Source: a virus
DNA length: 23,013 nucleotides
Virus record (IMG/VR): IMGVR_UViG_3300021962_000683
Location: 1 to 23,013 of that record
Reading direction: 5' to 3' (one strand)
The number at the start of each line of letters is the position of its first letter. Positions within the stretch are counted from its first letter, which is position 1. The notes under the pieces are model-generated. The model saw nothing but the letters and a program-made list of their open reading frames with translations. It searched no databases and was not told the origin of the DNA. This document shows positions 16,801-22,919 of the stretch, one piece after another. The position numbers and the translations under genes are program-made.

Positions 16801-17996
16801 CACCAAACTTTTTAAGAAAAGGTAATGGTGCTTGGTTATATAATAATATGTTTTTATTTGGTAACGTATTTAAAGAAGCAAATAGATCTACATTAGAAGC
16901 AAAAAGATATCATACATTATATAAAATACCTTTTACTGATAAATATTGGGCGGCTGGATGGTACGGTAAATTATTTCAAACTACAATAGCGCCTAAAATA
17001 TTTTATAGAGCCGCTAAATTAGGTATGTTTGGTAAAGCCGCACATATGTATTTTAACTTAATAGGTAATGATGTTCTTGCTAATTATAGTGTAATACCTT
17101 TAGGAGTTATTAATGAAAAAGGTGAATTTGAAACAGGTATGGATAGCCAAGATGGTACTTTAAAAGCAGTATATTTACAGTTTCCATTAGACGAATTTCA
17201 AAAATTTATTGGTGCTTTATCGTGGCATTCAATGATTGAAACTTGGGGTGATGTAAAAGATGATAATGAAACTAATGTATTTGAAACATTAATGAAAACA
17301 GGTGTTGGTGTATTAGATGAGAATACTCCAAGTCTTACACCTTTTGTACCTTTAGTAACTAATGCAGTAAGATCTCTTGGATTTGGTGACACTTTACCTA
17401 AAGATTATTTTACTGGTAAAGACTTATATCCAGAATATTTACAAAAAGCAGAAGGTATGTTGGCTATGAAAATGAGAATGAAAGCGTGGTCTAAATATGC
17501 TTGGAATAATGGTGGTGGTTTAATGTTTTATAAATTTGATACATATTATGATCCATTTAATCAGAAAAAAATAGTAACAGAAATTGAAGAAAAATTAGGT
17601 GTACCAATATTTGGTAAAACATTAGGTAGATTTATAAAAGTATCTGATAGAGGTATGAAAGAAAGAGTTTGGGAACAAATATCTAAATCAAGAGTAGAAG
17701 AAGATACAGCTAAAGTTATTGTTGATAATGCTATGCAAAAAATAATGAGTGATGACGGTACTTTAAATATGGACAAATTAACCCCAGAAGAAAATAATGC
17801 TATGCTTACTGATATAACTTGGGTTAAAAGATATGAAAAAGCAGTATCTAAAACATTTGGTAATCAATGGTCTAGATTATTAAGTGGATTAGAGGGTAGA
17901 GATTTACTAGAAGCCATACAAGAAATGACTAGAATAGAGTATGATTTTAGATATAATTTTAATTATGATGAGAATGAATTGAAAAAGAAAGAATAA
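10884..17996 (+). CDS. Giant internal virion protein with lysozyme-like and zinc metallopeptidase domains (T7 gp16-position)
   Basis: A 2370-residue protein, far longer than T7 gp16 (1318). Residues 6-45 hold two short GYS/GYT helical repeats (LKQAGYSDEDIALWVDEK and FNAAGYTQLEQSEHLGI). Residues about 170-330 resemble the lysozyme/transglycosylase-like domain of ejected phage proteins: NESWGS with Glu224 as candidate acid, TTGLFRM from 237, then LTKDAQTALFLSYM. Residues about 442-625 are Gly/Ala-rich and hydrophobic, probably membrane-interacting. Residues 711-762 look like an SH3/KOW module (VGNKVKT, NGEIVSIGFKNGEHVYKIKK). His1099-Glu-Leu-Gly-His1103 followed by FIDY is a zinc HExxH site, and SPELFADF with Glu1298 is the likely third ligand. 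The C-terminal half is helical, resembling large polyvalent phage proteins. It would be ejected into the host and open peptidoglycan. The peptidase target is unknown. Confidence 0.85.
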   Translation: MATVLELKQAGYSDEDIALWVDEKKKKFNAAGYTQLEQSEHLGIPYKTTNSLINNQMIGPKDPQNYDIQDIENNLTEQQKIDLEINTNTQTDNTTQELENKEAEAFNNYVKQQMELQDIDPNYVPYNFRNSLEEQAFANKNKLNLGINAKIYDDKGLPLDENYHKEFTLEEDFITPHGGTSGNTINAIDNFYTGLGLKDEEKRYGAFVLNETLKHYSKLLTGNESWGSRSYSFGDNTTGLFRMSNEQVQTGLNKYIDTLTQSNQPLPYWVEELSEDKDVSGLTKDAQTALFLSYMSTQPNFQKDFLDLLRGKDQKTAVRNMLFNNFLIPRKIKPEEFTVLNNRLTDNLQKHWLQKEFKSTTMQVPAFGKWMPDAISMSGDNLFGEGRRSTFVRGWDQSVTSMAFRLYNDLKQANATGENPMDIQKLIDSFMTNGQRWDKRAMAGITSVLSDLPIFGAGGASATALTFGTTGPVAAMGGAFGLHEALRWALMEAYRQNELGTFEDFWSLVLSKAAAKHYGKGFGTGVMVYAGGKYGSKVIGYSLAKTPLKNTAVGQKIINFATGTGKAGGEIAMLAQAPHIMEWIASGGQEEFKIPTKEEFLDAAVIIFGLKAGHKGWTYAKDGAVTGVKTTAQWLQNGTEKLYQIYAKTGKTPKTILKDAEKDPSILDDLQNKEKPIPDAYINLNNIIKKRVDQLSGKNEINQNTVSAPKFIVGNKVKTISTGVENGEIVSIGFKNGEHVYKIKKPDGELFNLPESAVEKYTPKKEIIIWEDPTEFKIKQQRGEYDSKIEILERDNQLFDTTTHRTSQAIFENYKEIGTSVDGKAQTNKMMLWIKEYYPKLVKEGEKLIEKGKKLEGELFNLTIDQMVKRILPEKLNEYPIRLLFKVDRNNNLGAERPIVVGEVDGKIFNFDLHSYMALKKLKDGSDAVVTAHLGTNQSGTARGVMIFRDNKGNTTGLLMSRAGSEKITNEAIKFRNEFGTRSKSFADAQPSSVGSQRGFPKWDDLNLNPDTNVFKGLQLSDLVKIFKDLSGNSVVAKNIKSRKGFITLGLFYPRGKGEIVLNEKLFDTRIYLEDGTSRPATKAEYRKKLEGVLMTMAHELGHFIDYIPDASMARGNILGRIKSLKGFMKSWTEGKEGGFPPLTAAEKAAMRKTAEKRAKEREKETDKELKEEGIDPKDILKIITDARAREILPPEVYEGFAKANTALKKEIIKDAMKGIVNPYIRNIVKGGEKNATNEQKAEANKIFKEMFEKEVIKRGLVGRDQVMNELKKLTQRWKPFNDKVQRDYTDYRYSSPELFADFMMSFLLQPKQTLKAAPITTSLWLNFMHRKPEVMREYEMIQMELALPKDQKIANLIKEQVITSMENTAKMQKKANDELQSEGSYDTMRRWFDYHAFTIINYYKKVMGDNHWWSSPTSKKRFETPLKDNVEQQIERYQYTDALIEGLQNKLYKVFWKPMLDSGINRHIFATYLQNRLVMNPSGTRANVLNPKGIDRFQAEAIVRQLEQKYSGDRANGILSIRELAERFYDYRQKEIITVFEELGLDPISLEIARSNKEYVTFAVEEYARFMNDTWVKGFVQNTKFGTSKDVMNVLDATILKDWALITVLQRHQMISTTVRFLKNYKEQIEGLDRKQLQWNGRFKGLKIVQPIKERVYEEAVWDFMKKRWKPKTKNLDTSSVKAGYKLVEWMENGERKAAYIGTEMADALNGLQSSRNLVDLHRLTYGMNTPYRKLFTEINPPFWGYNVFRDIFRTVQNLDGARLFDIINGGKNSFFKKWVQSLPAAYRSIFDPKNADPIVLEMLQNREILSVWSKYRNRAEGLLEGDPNWSQTTDGAVRSFLLLSREKNWRSMSKEQIEAFFEKVKDKEITEYSLEELNFNNQLRDSIINSYEKRFMETNWLGKGKTGFLIGENSWLQPYYKLITSAEMMSRVFERTTKIAAKRDLLDRRQQGLIDWSDAQIEYAVRNWAGSPNFLRKGNGAWLYNNMFLFGNVFKEANRSTLEAKRYHTLYKIPFTDKYWAAGWYGKLFQTTIAPKIFYRAAKLGMFGKAAHMYFNLIGNDVLANYSVIPLGVINEKGEFETGMDSQDGTLKAVYLQFPLDEFQKFIGALSWHSMIETWGDVKDDNETNVFETLMKTGVGVLDENTPSLTPFVPLVTNAVRSLGFGDTLPKDYFTGKDLYPEYLQKAEGMLAMKMRMKAWSKYAWNNGGGLMFYKFDTYYDPFNQKKIVTEIEEKLGVPIFGKTLGRFIKVSDRGMKERVWEQISKSRVEEDTAKVIVDNAMQKIMSDDGTLNMDKLTPEENNAMLTDITWVKRYEKAVSKTFGNQWSRLLSGLEGRDLLEAIQEMTRIEYDFRYNFNYDENELKKKE

Positions 17997-18017
17997 GATG
18001 ATAATATAAGGTGATAT

Positions 18018-20225
18018 ATGACTATTTCTACAACAATTATTAAAGTTAGTTATTCTGGTAACGGTTCTCAAACGGTATTTCCATATACGTTTAAGATTAA
18101 TGCCGAAGCAGATATACAAGTTATTATAAGAGCCGCTAACGGAACAGAAACCGTTAAGACTTTAACAACAGATTATTCTGTAAGCGGTGTAGGATCTGCT
18201 AGTGGTGGTAATGTTACTATGGTAACAGCACCAAGCGCTACAGAAACTATTGTTATAAGACGAGAAACTTCACAAACACAAACAGTTGACTTAGTTGAAA
18301 ATGATCCTTTTACTGCTGAAACAGTTGAAGGTGCATTTGATAAATCAATAGCAGTATCACAAGAATTGCAAGAAGAAGTAGATAGATCTATTAAACTATC
18401 AAGAACAAACACAATGACATCTACAGAATTTACAGTAGATGCGGCAACTAGAGCAAACAAAATTTTAGCATTTGATGCTAACGGTGAGATTGCAGTTACA
18501 CAAGAATTAGGAACATACAAAGGTAATTGGTCTGCTAGTACATCTTATAGTGCTAGAGATATTGTAAAAGACACAAGTACCAATAACATTTTTATATCAA
18601 ATACAGCACACACATCATCTGGTGCATTACCATTAACAACAAATACAGATAGTGCTAAATGGGATTTATTAGTTGATGCGGCATCAGCAACAGCAAGTGC
18701 TAGTGCGGCGGCAACAAGCGCAACCAATGCGGCAAACAGCGCAAGTGCGGCGGCGACATCAGCATCTAATGCGGCTACATCAGAAAGCAATGCCGCTACA
18801 TCAGCATCAACAGCAACAACACAAGCAACTAATGCGGCAACAAGCGCAACTAACGCTTCTAATAGTGCAACGGCGGCGGCTAATAGTGCAAGTGCGGCAG
18901 AAGCATATGCTGATAATTTTGATGATGCATATTTAGGCGCAAAAGCATCTAACCCAACTGTAGATAATGACGGTGATCCGTTAGCAGATGGTGCATTGTA
19001 CTTTGACACAACTAACAATGTAATGAAAGTTTATGATCTTGGTACAACAACTTGGTTTCAACTTACTCCAACAGTTTCAAATCAAACCAATATTAATACA
19101 GTTGCATCAATTTCTAATGAAGTTCAAACTGTCGCAAGTGATAGTGCTGATATTCAAGTAGTTGCATCAGATAGTGCTGATATTAGAACATTAGCTGATA
19201 TTGAAGATGGAACAACTGCAACTAATGCAGTTTCAAATGCTGGTAATAATGCAACAAACATTACAACAGTTGCAGGACAAATTTCACCAACTAACAACAT
19301 TGCAACCGTAGCATCAGCAAATGCAAATATTTCTGCTGTTGCAGGTCAAATATCACCAACAAATAATATTGCAACAGTTGCAGGTGCAAATTCTCAAATT
19401 ACAACAGTTGCAAACAATCTAAATGGCGCTAACACTATTGGAACAGTTGCAGGTTTAAATGCTGAAATTTCAGCACTTGGCCCTATATCTGCTGACATTA
19501 CAACTGCGGCAAACAATGTTACAGATATTACTAATTTTGCTGACGTATATGTTGGGCCATCAGCAACACCACCAACAACAAGAGCAGATAGTTCCGCACT
19601 TCAAGTTGGTGATTTATATTTTGATACAGCAACTTCAACAATGAAAGTTTACTCATCTGGCGGGTGGGTATCTACAGGTTCTAGCGTTAACGGTACTGCA
19701 AGTAGGTTTATTTACACAGTATCTTCTAGTACAGTAACAATTACAGGCGCAGACAATAGTGGTAATACTTTGGCATATGATGCAGGATATGTAGATGTAT
19801 ATCTAAACGGGGTTAAAATGGTTAATGGTACAGATATTACAGCTACATCTGGAAATAGTATTGTATTTGCTAGTGCAATCGGCGCATCTGGTACAGATAC
19901 CGTAGATATTATAGCATATGGTACATTCTCATTATCTAATTTTAGTATTAATGATGCTAATGACGTTTCAACTGCGGGTATTACAGACGGCCAAGTATTG
20001 ACTTGGAATGCATCTGCTAGTAGTTTCCAAGCAGGAAATGCTAGTAGTGCGGAAGTTTATGGGTTTAGTGTTAATGGTAGTGGTCAATTAATAGTAACTA
20101 CAACTGGTGGCGGTGTAGATAATATAGATGCGGCAACATATGCTTCATTTGATGATGTATTATTTGCGGCATCTGGATTTACTTTTAGCATTGATAGTGG
20201 TGGAAATTTAATTGCAACAATATAG
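18018..20225 (+). CDS. Tail fibre protein with T7 gp17-like attachment domain
   Basis: A 735-residue protein. Residues 1-150 match the tail-attachment domain of T7 gp17: YSGNGSQTVFPYTFKINAEA, LTTDYSVSGVG, IVIRRETSQTQ, then FDKSIAVSQELQEEVDRSIK. Residues about 163-200 form a small aromatic module (YKGNWSASTSYSARDIV). Residues 221-295 are an Ala/Ser/Thr/Asn heptad array likely to form a trimeric helical shaft. Residues 307-350 and 511-557 are two copies of a GxLYFDTxxxxMKVY module. Residues 417-490 are VAGQISPTNNIATVA-type repeats. The C-terminus (about 640-735) contains GITDGQVLTWNASASSFQ, a common fibre repeat, and ends in beta strands. It binds the tail through the N-terminus and carries or supports receptor-binding parts. 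Ribosome binding site AAGGTG. Confidence 0.9.
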   Translation: MTISTTIIKVSYSGNGSQTVFPYTFKINAEADIQVIIRAANGTETVKTLTTDYSVSGVGSASGGNVTMVTAPSATETIVIRRETSQTQTVDLVENDPFTAETVEGAFDKSIAVSQELQEEVDRSIKLSRTNTMTSTEFTVDAATRANKILAFDANGEIAVTQELGTYKGNWSASTSYSARDIVKDTSTNNIFISNTAHTSSGALPLTTNTDSAKWDLLVDAASATASASAAATSATNAANSASAAATSASNAATSESNAATSASTATTQATNAATSATNASNSATAAANSASAAEAYADNFDDAYLGAKASNPTVDNDGDPLADGALYFDTTNNVMKVYDLGTTTWFQLTPTVSNQTNINTVASISNEVQTVASDSADIQVVASDSADIRTLADIEDGTTATNAVSNAGNNATNITTVAGQISPTNNIATVASANANISAVAGQISPTNNIATVAGANSQITTVANNLNGANTIGTVAGLNAEISALGPISADITTAANNVTDITNFADVYVGPSATPPTTRADSSALQVGDLYFDTATSTMKVYSSGGWVSTGSSVNGTASRFIYTVSSSTVTITGADNSGNTLAYDAGYVDVYLNGVKMVNGTDITATSGNSIVFASAIGASGTDTVDIIAYGTFSLSNFSINDANDVSTAGITDGQVLTWNASASSFQAGNASSAEVYGFSVNGSGQLIVTTTGGGVDNIDAATYASFDDVLFAASGFTFSIDSGGNLIATI
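18675..18905 (+). repeat. Heptad Ala/Ser/Thr repeat array in the fibre shaft
   Basis: About ten imperfect 21-base units encode seven-residue repeats of the form xNAATSA or SAAATSA. They cover fibre residues 220-295. GC content is locally higher because Ala-Ala is written with GCG. It is a classic phage fibre helical shaft and a hotspot for length change by recombination. Confidence 0.8.
19264..19480 (+). repeat. Degenerate NxxTVAGQISPTNNIATVA repeats in the fibre
   Basis: Two clear copies of a unit containing VAGQISPTNNIATVA are followed by decayed copies (TVANNLNGANTIGTVAG, then NAEISALGPISADITTAANN). The DNA copies differ mostly at synonymous positions, so the duplication is old or the repeat is under selection for protein shape. 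They encode fibre residues about 416-488. Confidence 0.7.
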
Positions 20226-20263
20226 ATTGAAAGTAGAACAAAAATAGGATAAAAGGAGTACAT

Positions 20264-21079
20264 ATGGCAACAGTAAATTTAGGTTCAATAAAATTTAATT
20301 GGCAAGGTGCATACAATGGTGCAACTGCCTACGCAGTAGATGATGTAGTTAGCTACAATGGCTCAAGCTATGTTTGTAAATTAGCATCTACAGGTAACTT
20401 ACCAACTAACACTACATACTTTGATTTAATGTCTAGTGCAGGTACTAATGGTACTAATGGAACAGACTTAACAACAACATTAACAACACAAGGCGATTTA
20501 GTTTATCGTGATGGTTCAGGTCTGCAAAGACTTGGTGCAGGAACAAGTGGTCAAGCATTAATTACAAATGGTGCAGGTGCAAATCCATCTTGGGGTGATG
20601 TATCTGGTGGATTAATTAAAGCAACTACTTTTTATGATGCAACTAGACAAGGACTTCCTAACAGTGCTGACACTGCTCTTATTTCAATGACATTTAATAA
20701 ACAAGAAGACGCAAACACTTCAAAAGTTATAGTTATAGCTTCTATTCCTGGTTTCGGTCAAAATAGTAATACTGCTGGTTGGTACTTTGATTGTTTAACT
20801 TCTGGTATGACAACACATAATACTAATGACAGTTTTGCTTTTCAAGGCGTTAATCAAGGAAATGCTAATAGTGCTGGTGAAGTTGATACTGTAACTATTA
20901 ATAAAACTTTTGAAGATACAACTAATTTTGGTGTTGGTAATCATACTTTTGAATTAGGTTATAGGTCAAGAAATGGCACAGCAAATTTTCCATATGTTGT
21001 AATAAATCCTAATTCATCAGATGACCCAAGATGTCATCAAAAAGCATCATCATATCAATTTTTAGAAGTATTAAGATAA
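20264..21079 (+). CDS. Second fibre / tail tip protein
   Basis: A 271-residue protein starts at ATG 20264 with AAGGAG seven bases upstream. Residues 11-57 form a small aromatic module (FNWQGAYNGATAYAVDDVVS, then YNGSSYVCK) of the same pattern as residues 163-200 of the preceding fibre, resembling carbohydrate-binding modules of family 5/12. Residues 61-68 are a GTNGTNGT stretch. Residues 72-112 (TLTTQGDLVYRDGSGLQRLG, then GQALITNGAGANPSWGDV) are a repeat common in phage fibres. Residues 118-271 look like a compact beta-rich tip domain that ends in SYQFLEVLR. It lacks the T7-type attachment domain, so it may dock onto the main fibre or be a separate receptor-binding subunit. Confidence 0.75.
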   Translation: MATVNLGSIKFNWQGAYNGATAYAVDDVVSYNGSSYVCKLASTGNLPTNTTYFDLMSSAGTNGTNGTDLTTTLTTQGDLVYRDGSGLQRLGAGTSGQALITNGAGANPSWGDVSGGLIKATTFYDATRQGLPNSADTALISMTFNKQEDANTSKVIVIASIPGFGQNSNTAGWYFDCLTSGMTTHNTNDSFAFQGVNQGNANSAGEVDTVTINKTFEDTTNFGVGNHTFELGYRSRNGTANFPYVVINPNSSDDPRCHQKASSYQFLEVLR

Positions 21080-21091
21080 GGAGAAAAATAA

Positions 21092-21352
21092 ATGGCTATA
21101 TTTGATAAAATCATTTTTAAAAAAGAAAACTATAAAGGTTATACAGGTAATCCACCAAGTAATGAAACTGAATACAATGAAATGAAAACAGATATGTTTT
21201 CTGGTACAGCACCAATTTGGGCAGAAGTACAAACTGAAATGGATAATTATGTAGACCCAAAAGTTAGTGGCAATCAAAAGCTATTAGACTTGGGATTAAC
21301 ACAAGCTGAAGCAACTGCACTTACAGGTTACACACCACCAACGGAGGCATAA
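21092..21352 (+). CDS. Small hypothetical protein between fibre genes
   Basis: An 86-residue acidic protein starts at ATG 21092 behind AAGGAG. It contains YTGNPPSNETEYNEM, PIWAEVQTEMDNYV and NQKLLDLGLTQAEATALTGY. It has no membrane segment or known domain. Similar small proteins occur next to fibre genes in marine phages, so a fibre assembly or chaperone role is possible but unproven. Its stop TAA at 21350-21352 lies in the loop of a hairpin that covers the next gene's ribosome binding site, so it probably controls the translation of that gene. Confidence 0.7.
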   Translation: MAIFDKIIFKKENYKGYTGNPPSNETEYNEMKTDMFSGTAPIWAEVQTEMDNYVDPKVSGNQKLLDLGLTQAEATALTGYTPPTEA

Positions 21353-21358
21353 TCCGTT
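21340..21358 (+). promoter_or_regulatory. Stop-start hairpin covering the tip-protein ribosome binding site
   Basis: AACGGA at 21340-21345 pairs perfectly with TCCGTT at 21353-21358. The 7-base loop contains the stop codon of the upstream gene (21350-21352), and the ATG of the downstream gene is the next base. GGAGG at 21343-21347, the ribosome binding site, is half inside the stem. A ribosome finishing the 86-residue gene would open it, giving translational coupling. Confidence 0.55.
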
Positions 21359-22891
21359 ATGACTAAAGCAAGAGATATTGCTGACTTTAAATTTGAAAAC
21401 ATAGTTGATACTGGTACTGAAGGTACTAAAGTCGCTAGTGGTACTACAGCACAAAGAGGTACAACAGCAGGTCAATTAAGATTTAATTCTACGACAGGAT
21501 TAGCTGAATATTATACTGGTACTGCTTTTAAAAGTATTGATAGTCCACCAACAATTTCATCACTTGATGTGACAGAAGTAGATAGTCAAGCAGGTGGAAA
21601 TCAGACAATAGTTATTACTGGTTCTGGTTTTAATGCAGGTGCTACTGTGACTTTTGTAGGAAATAGTGGAACAGATTTTAACGCATCAACTGTAACTGTA
21701 GATAGTGATACTCAAATTACTTCTGTTGCACCTAAAGCTAGTTTTTTAAATGCACAAGAACCTTATGGTGTTAAAGTTACAAATGTTTCTGGTTTATCAG
21801 CAACACTTGCTAGTCAAATTAATGTAGATAGTTCGCCAACTTGGAATACAGCAAGTGGAACATTAGCAACAATTTACGATATGGCTACTGGTACTCACGC
21901 AACAGTTTCAGCAACAGACCCAGATGGTGATACAGTTTCTTATTCTGAAACTGGTGGAACAGTTTTATCTACAAATAATTTATCTTTAAATTCTTCTACA
22001 GGTGCAATTTCTGGTGACCCAGTTGATGTTGTTAGTCCAACAACTCATACATTTACTTTAAGAGCAACAGCAAACTCTAAAACTGCTGATAGAAGTTTTA
22101 ACATAATTGTTAATCCTACTTTAGATGGCTCTACAAGTGCTAAAGCAAATACTTCGGCACAAGCAATTTATGATGTTACTGGAACAACAACAGATGGATT
22201 ATATTGGATAAAAGATAGTTTAGGCAACACTCAACAAATGTATTGCAATATGTCAGCTACAAATGGCAAATGGATTTTAGTAGCTAGTAATAACTGGTCA
22301 AGCAGTACGCTACCTGCGGGTAATGGCGGAAACTCTACATCATATCAAATTAATAGAAATGGAACTTTAGGTGCTTTAGGAACTGCTGACCCAAACAGCG
22401 ATTATTTAGCAGGTGCTATAGTTGATAATATGACTTTTCAATACGCAAGAATTTTAGGTTGGGGTAGAGGTTCAACTAATGGAACTTACTCTTTCACAAA
22501 TAAAGGAAATTGGGATGAAGCTGTTTGGCAACTATCTACTAATACAGGAACAGGAAGATTTACTGAATGGACAAGTACAGCAAATGTAACTTTTACTAAT
22601 AATGAGTTTGCACACGACGATACAGCAGGTACAGGAATGTACGCTATTTTAGATACTGTTCGTTGGTGTCAAACTTATGGAATAACACCAAATGCTAATC
22701 AATTTACTATTGGTGCTTCTGGTCAGTATTGGTCAAACGCACCTTCAAATCCATCAGGTGGAGCTTATAGTGGTTCTTGGTTAGGACACGGTCAAAATGA
22801 AGGTAATGGTGAAGGTTGGTATATTTATGGTGGAGTAAATACTGCAAATGGTGCAGGAGACGCACAAGGTTATACCACTTGGGTAAAATAA
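21359..22891 (+). CDS. Tip/receptor-binding protein with TIG, Ig-like and fibrinogen-like domains
   Basis: A 510-residue protein. Residues 1-60 hold a fibre-type module (TAGQLRFNSTTGLAEYYTG). Residues 63-155 form an IPT/TIG Ig-like domain (PPTISSLDVTEVDSQAGGNQ, then TIVITGSGFNAGATVTFVG). Residues 158-252 are a second Ig-fold, of the cadherin/He-PIG type (ATVSATDPDGDTVSYSETGG, then LNSSTGAISGDP and FTLRATANS). Residues 259-510 resemble a fibrinogen C-terminal domain: DGLYWIKDSLGNTQQMYCNM, then NGKWILVASNNW, and a Gly/Trp-rich end with GEGWYIYGG. Such domains bind sugars or acetylated groups in other systems. The array reads as a display stalk with a lectin-like head, most likely for receptor binding. 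No signal peptide is present, as expected for a virion protein. It follows the coupling hairpin directly. Confidence 0.8.
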   Translation: MTKARDIADFKFENIVDTGTEGTKVASGTTAQRGTTAGQLRFNSTTGLAEYYTGTAFKSIDSPPTISSLDVTEVDSQAGGNQTIVITGSGFNAGATVTFVGNSGTDFNASTVTVDSDTQITSVAPKASFLNAQEPYGVKVTNVSGLSATLASQINVDSSPTWNTASGTLATIYDMATGTHATVSATDPDGDTVSYSETGGTVLSTNNLSLNSSTGAISGDPVDVVSPTTHTFTLRATANSKTADRSFNIIVNPTLDGSTSAKANTSAQAIYDVTGTTTDGLYWIKDSLGNTQQMYCNMSATNGKWILVASNNWSSSTLPAGNGGNSTSYQINRNGTLGALGTADPNSDYLAGAIVDNMTFQYARILGWGRGSTNGTYSFTNKGNWDEAVWQLSTNTGTGRFTEWTSTANVTFTNNEFAHDDTAGTGMYAILDTVRWCQTYGITPNANQFTIGASGQYWSNAPSNPSGGAYSGSWLGHGQNEGNGEGWYIYGGVNTANGAGDAQGYTTWVK

Positions 22892-22919
22892 ATTTTTAAC
22901 AACAACAAAGGAGCAAACT

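Noticed and set aside
18673-18936. 87-residue + strand frame rich in Gln, His and Arg within the fibre gene
   Set aside because: It is an alternative-frame reading of the GCx-repeat DNA and lies fully inside the fibre gene.
18545-19018. 157-residue open frame on the minus strand over the fibre shaft
   Set aside because: It is the Ala/Val/Leu-rich mirror of the Ala/Ser heptad repeats; no ribosome binding site, opposite to all other genes, and explained by the repeat composition.
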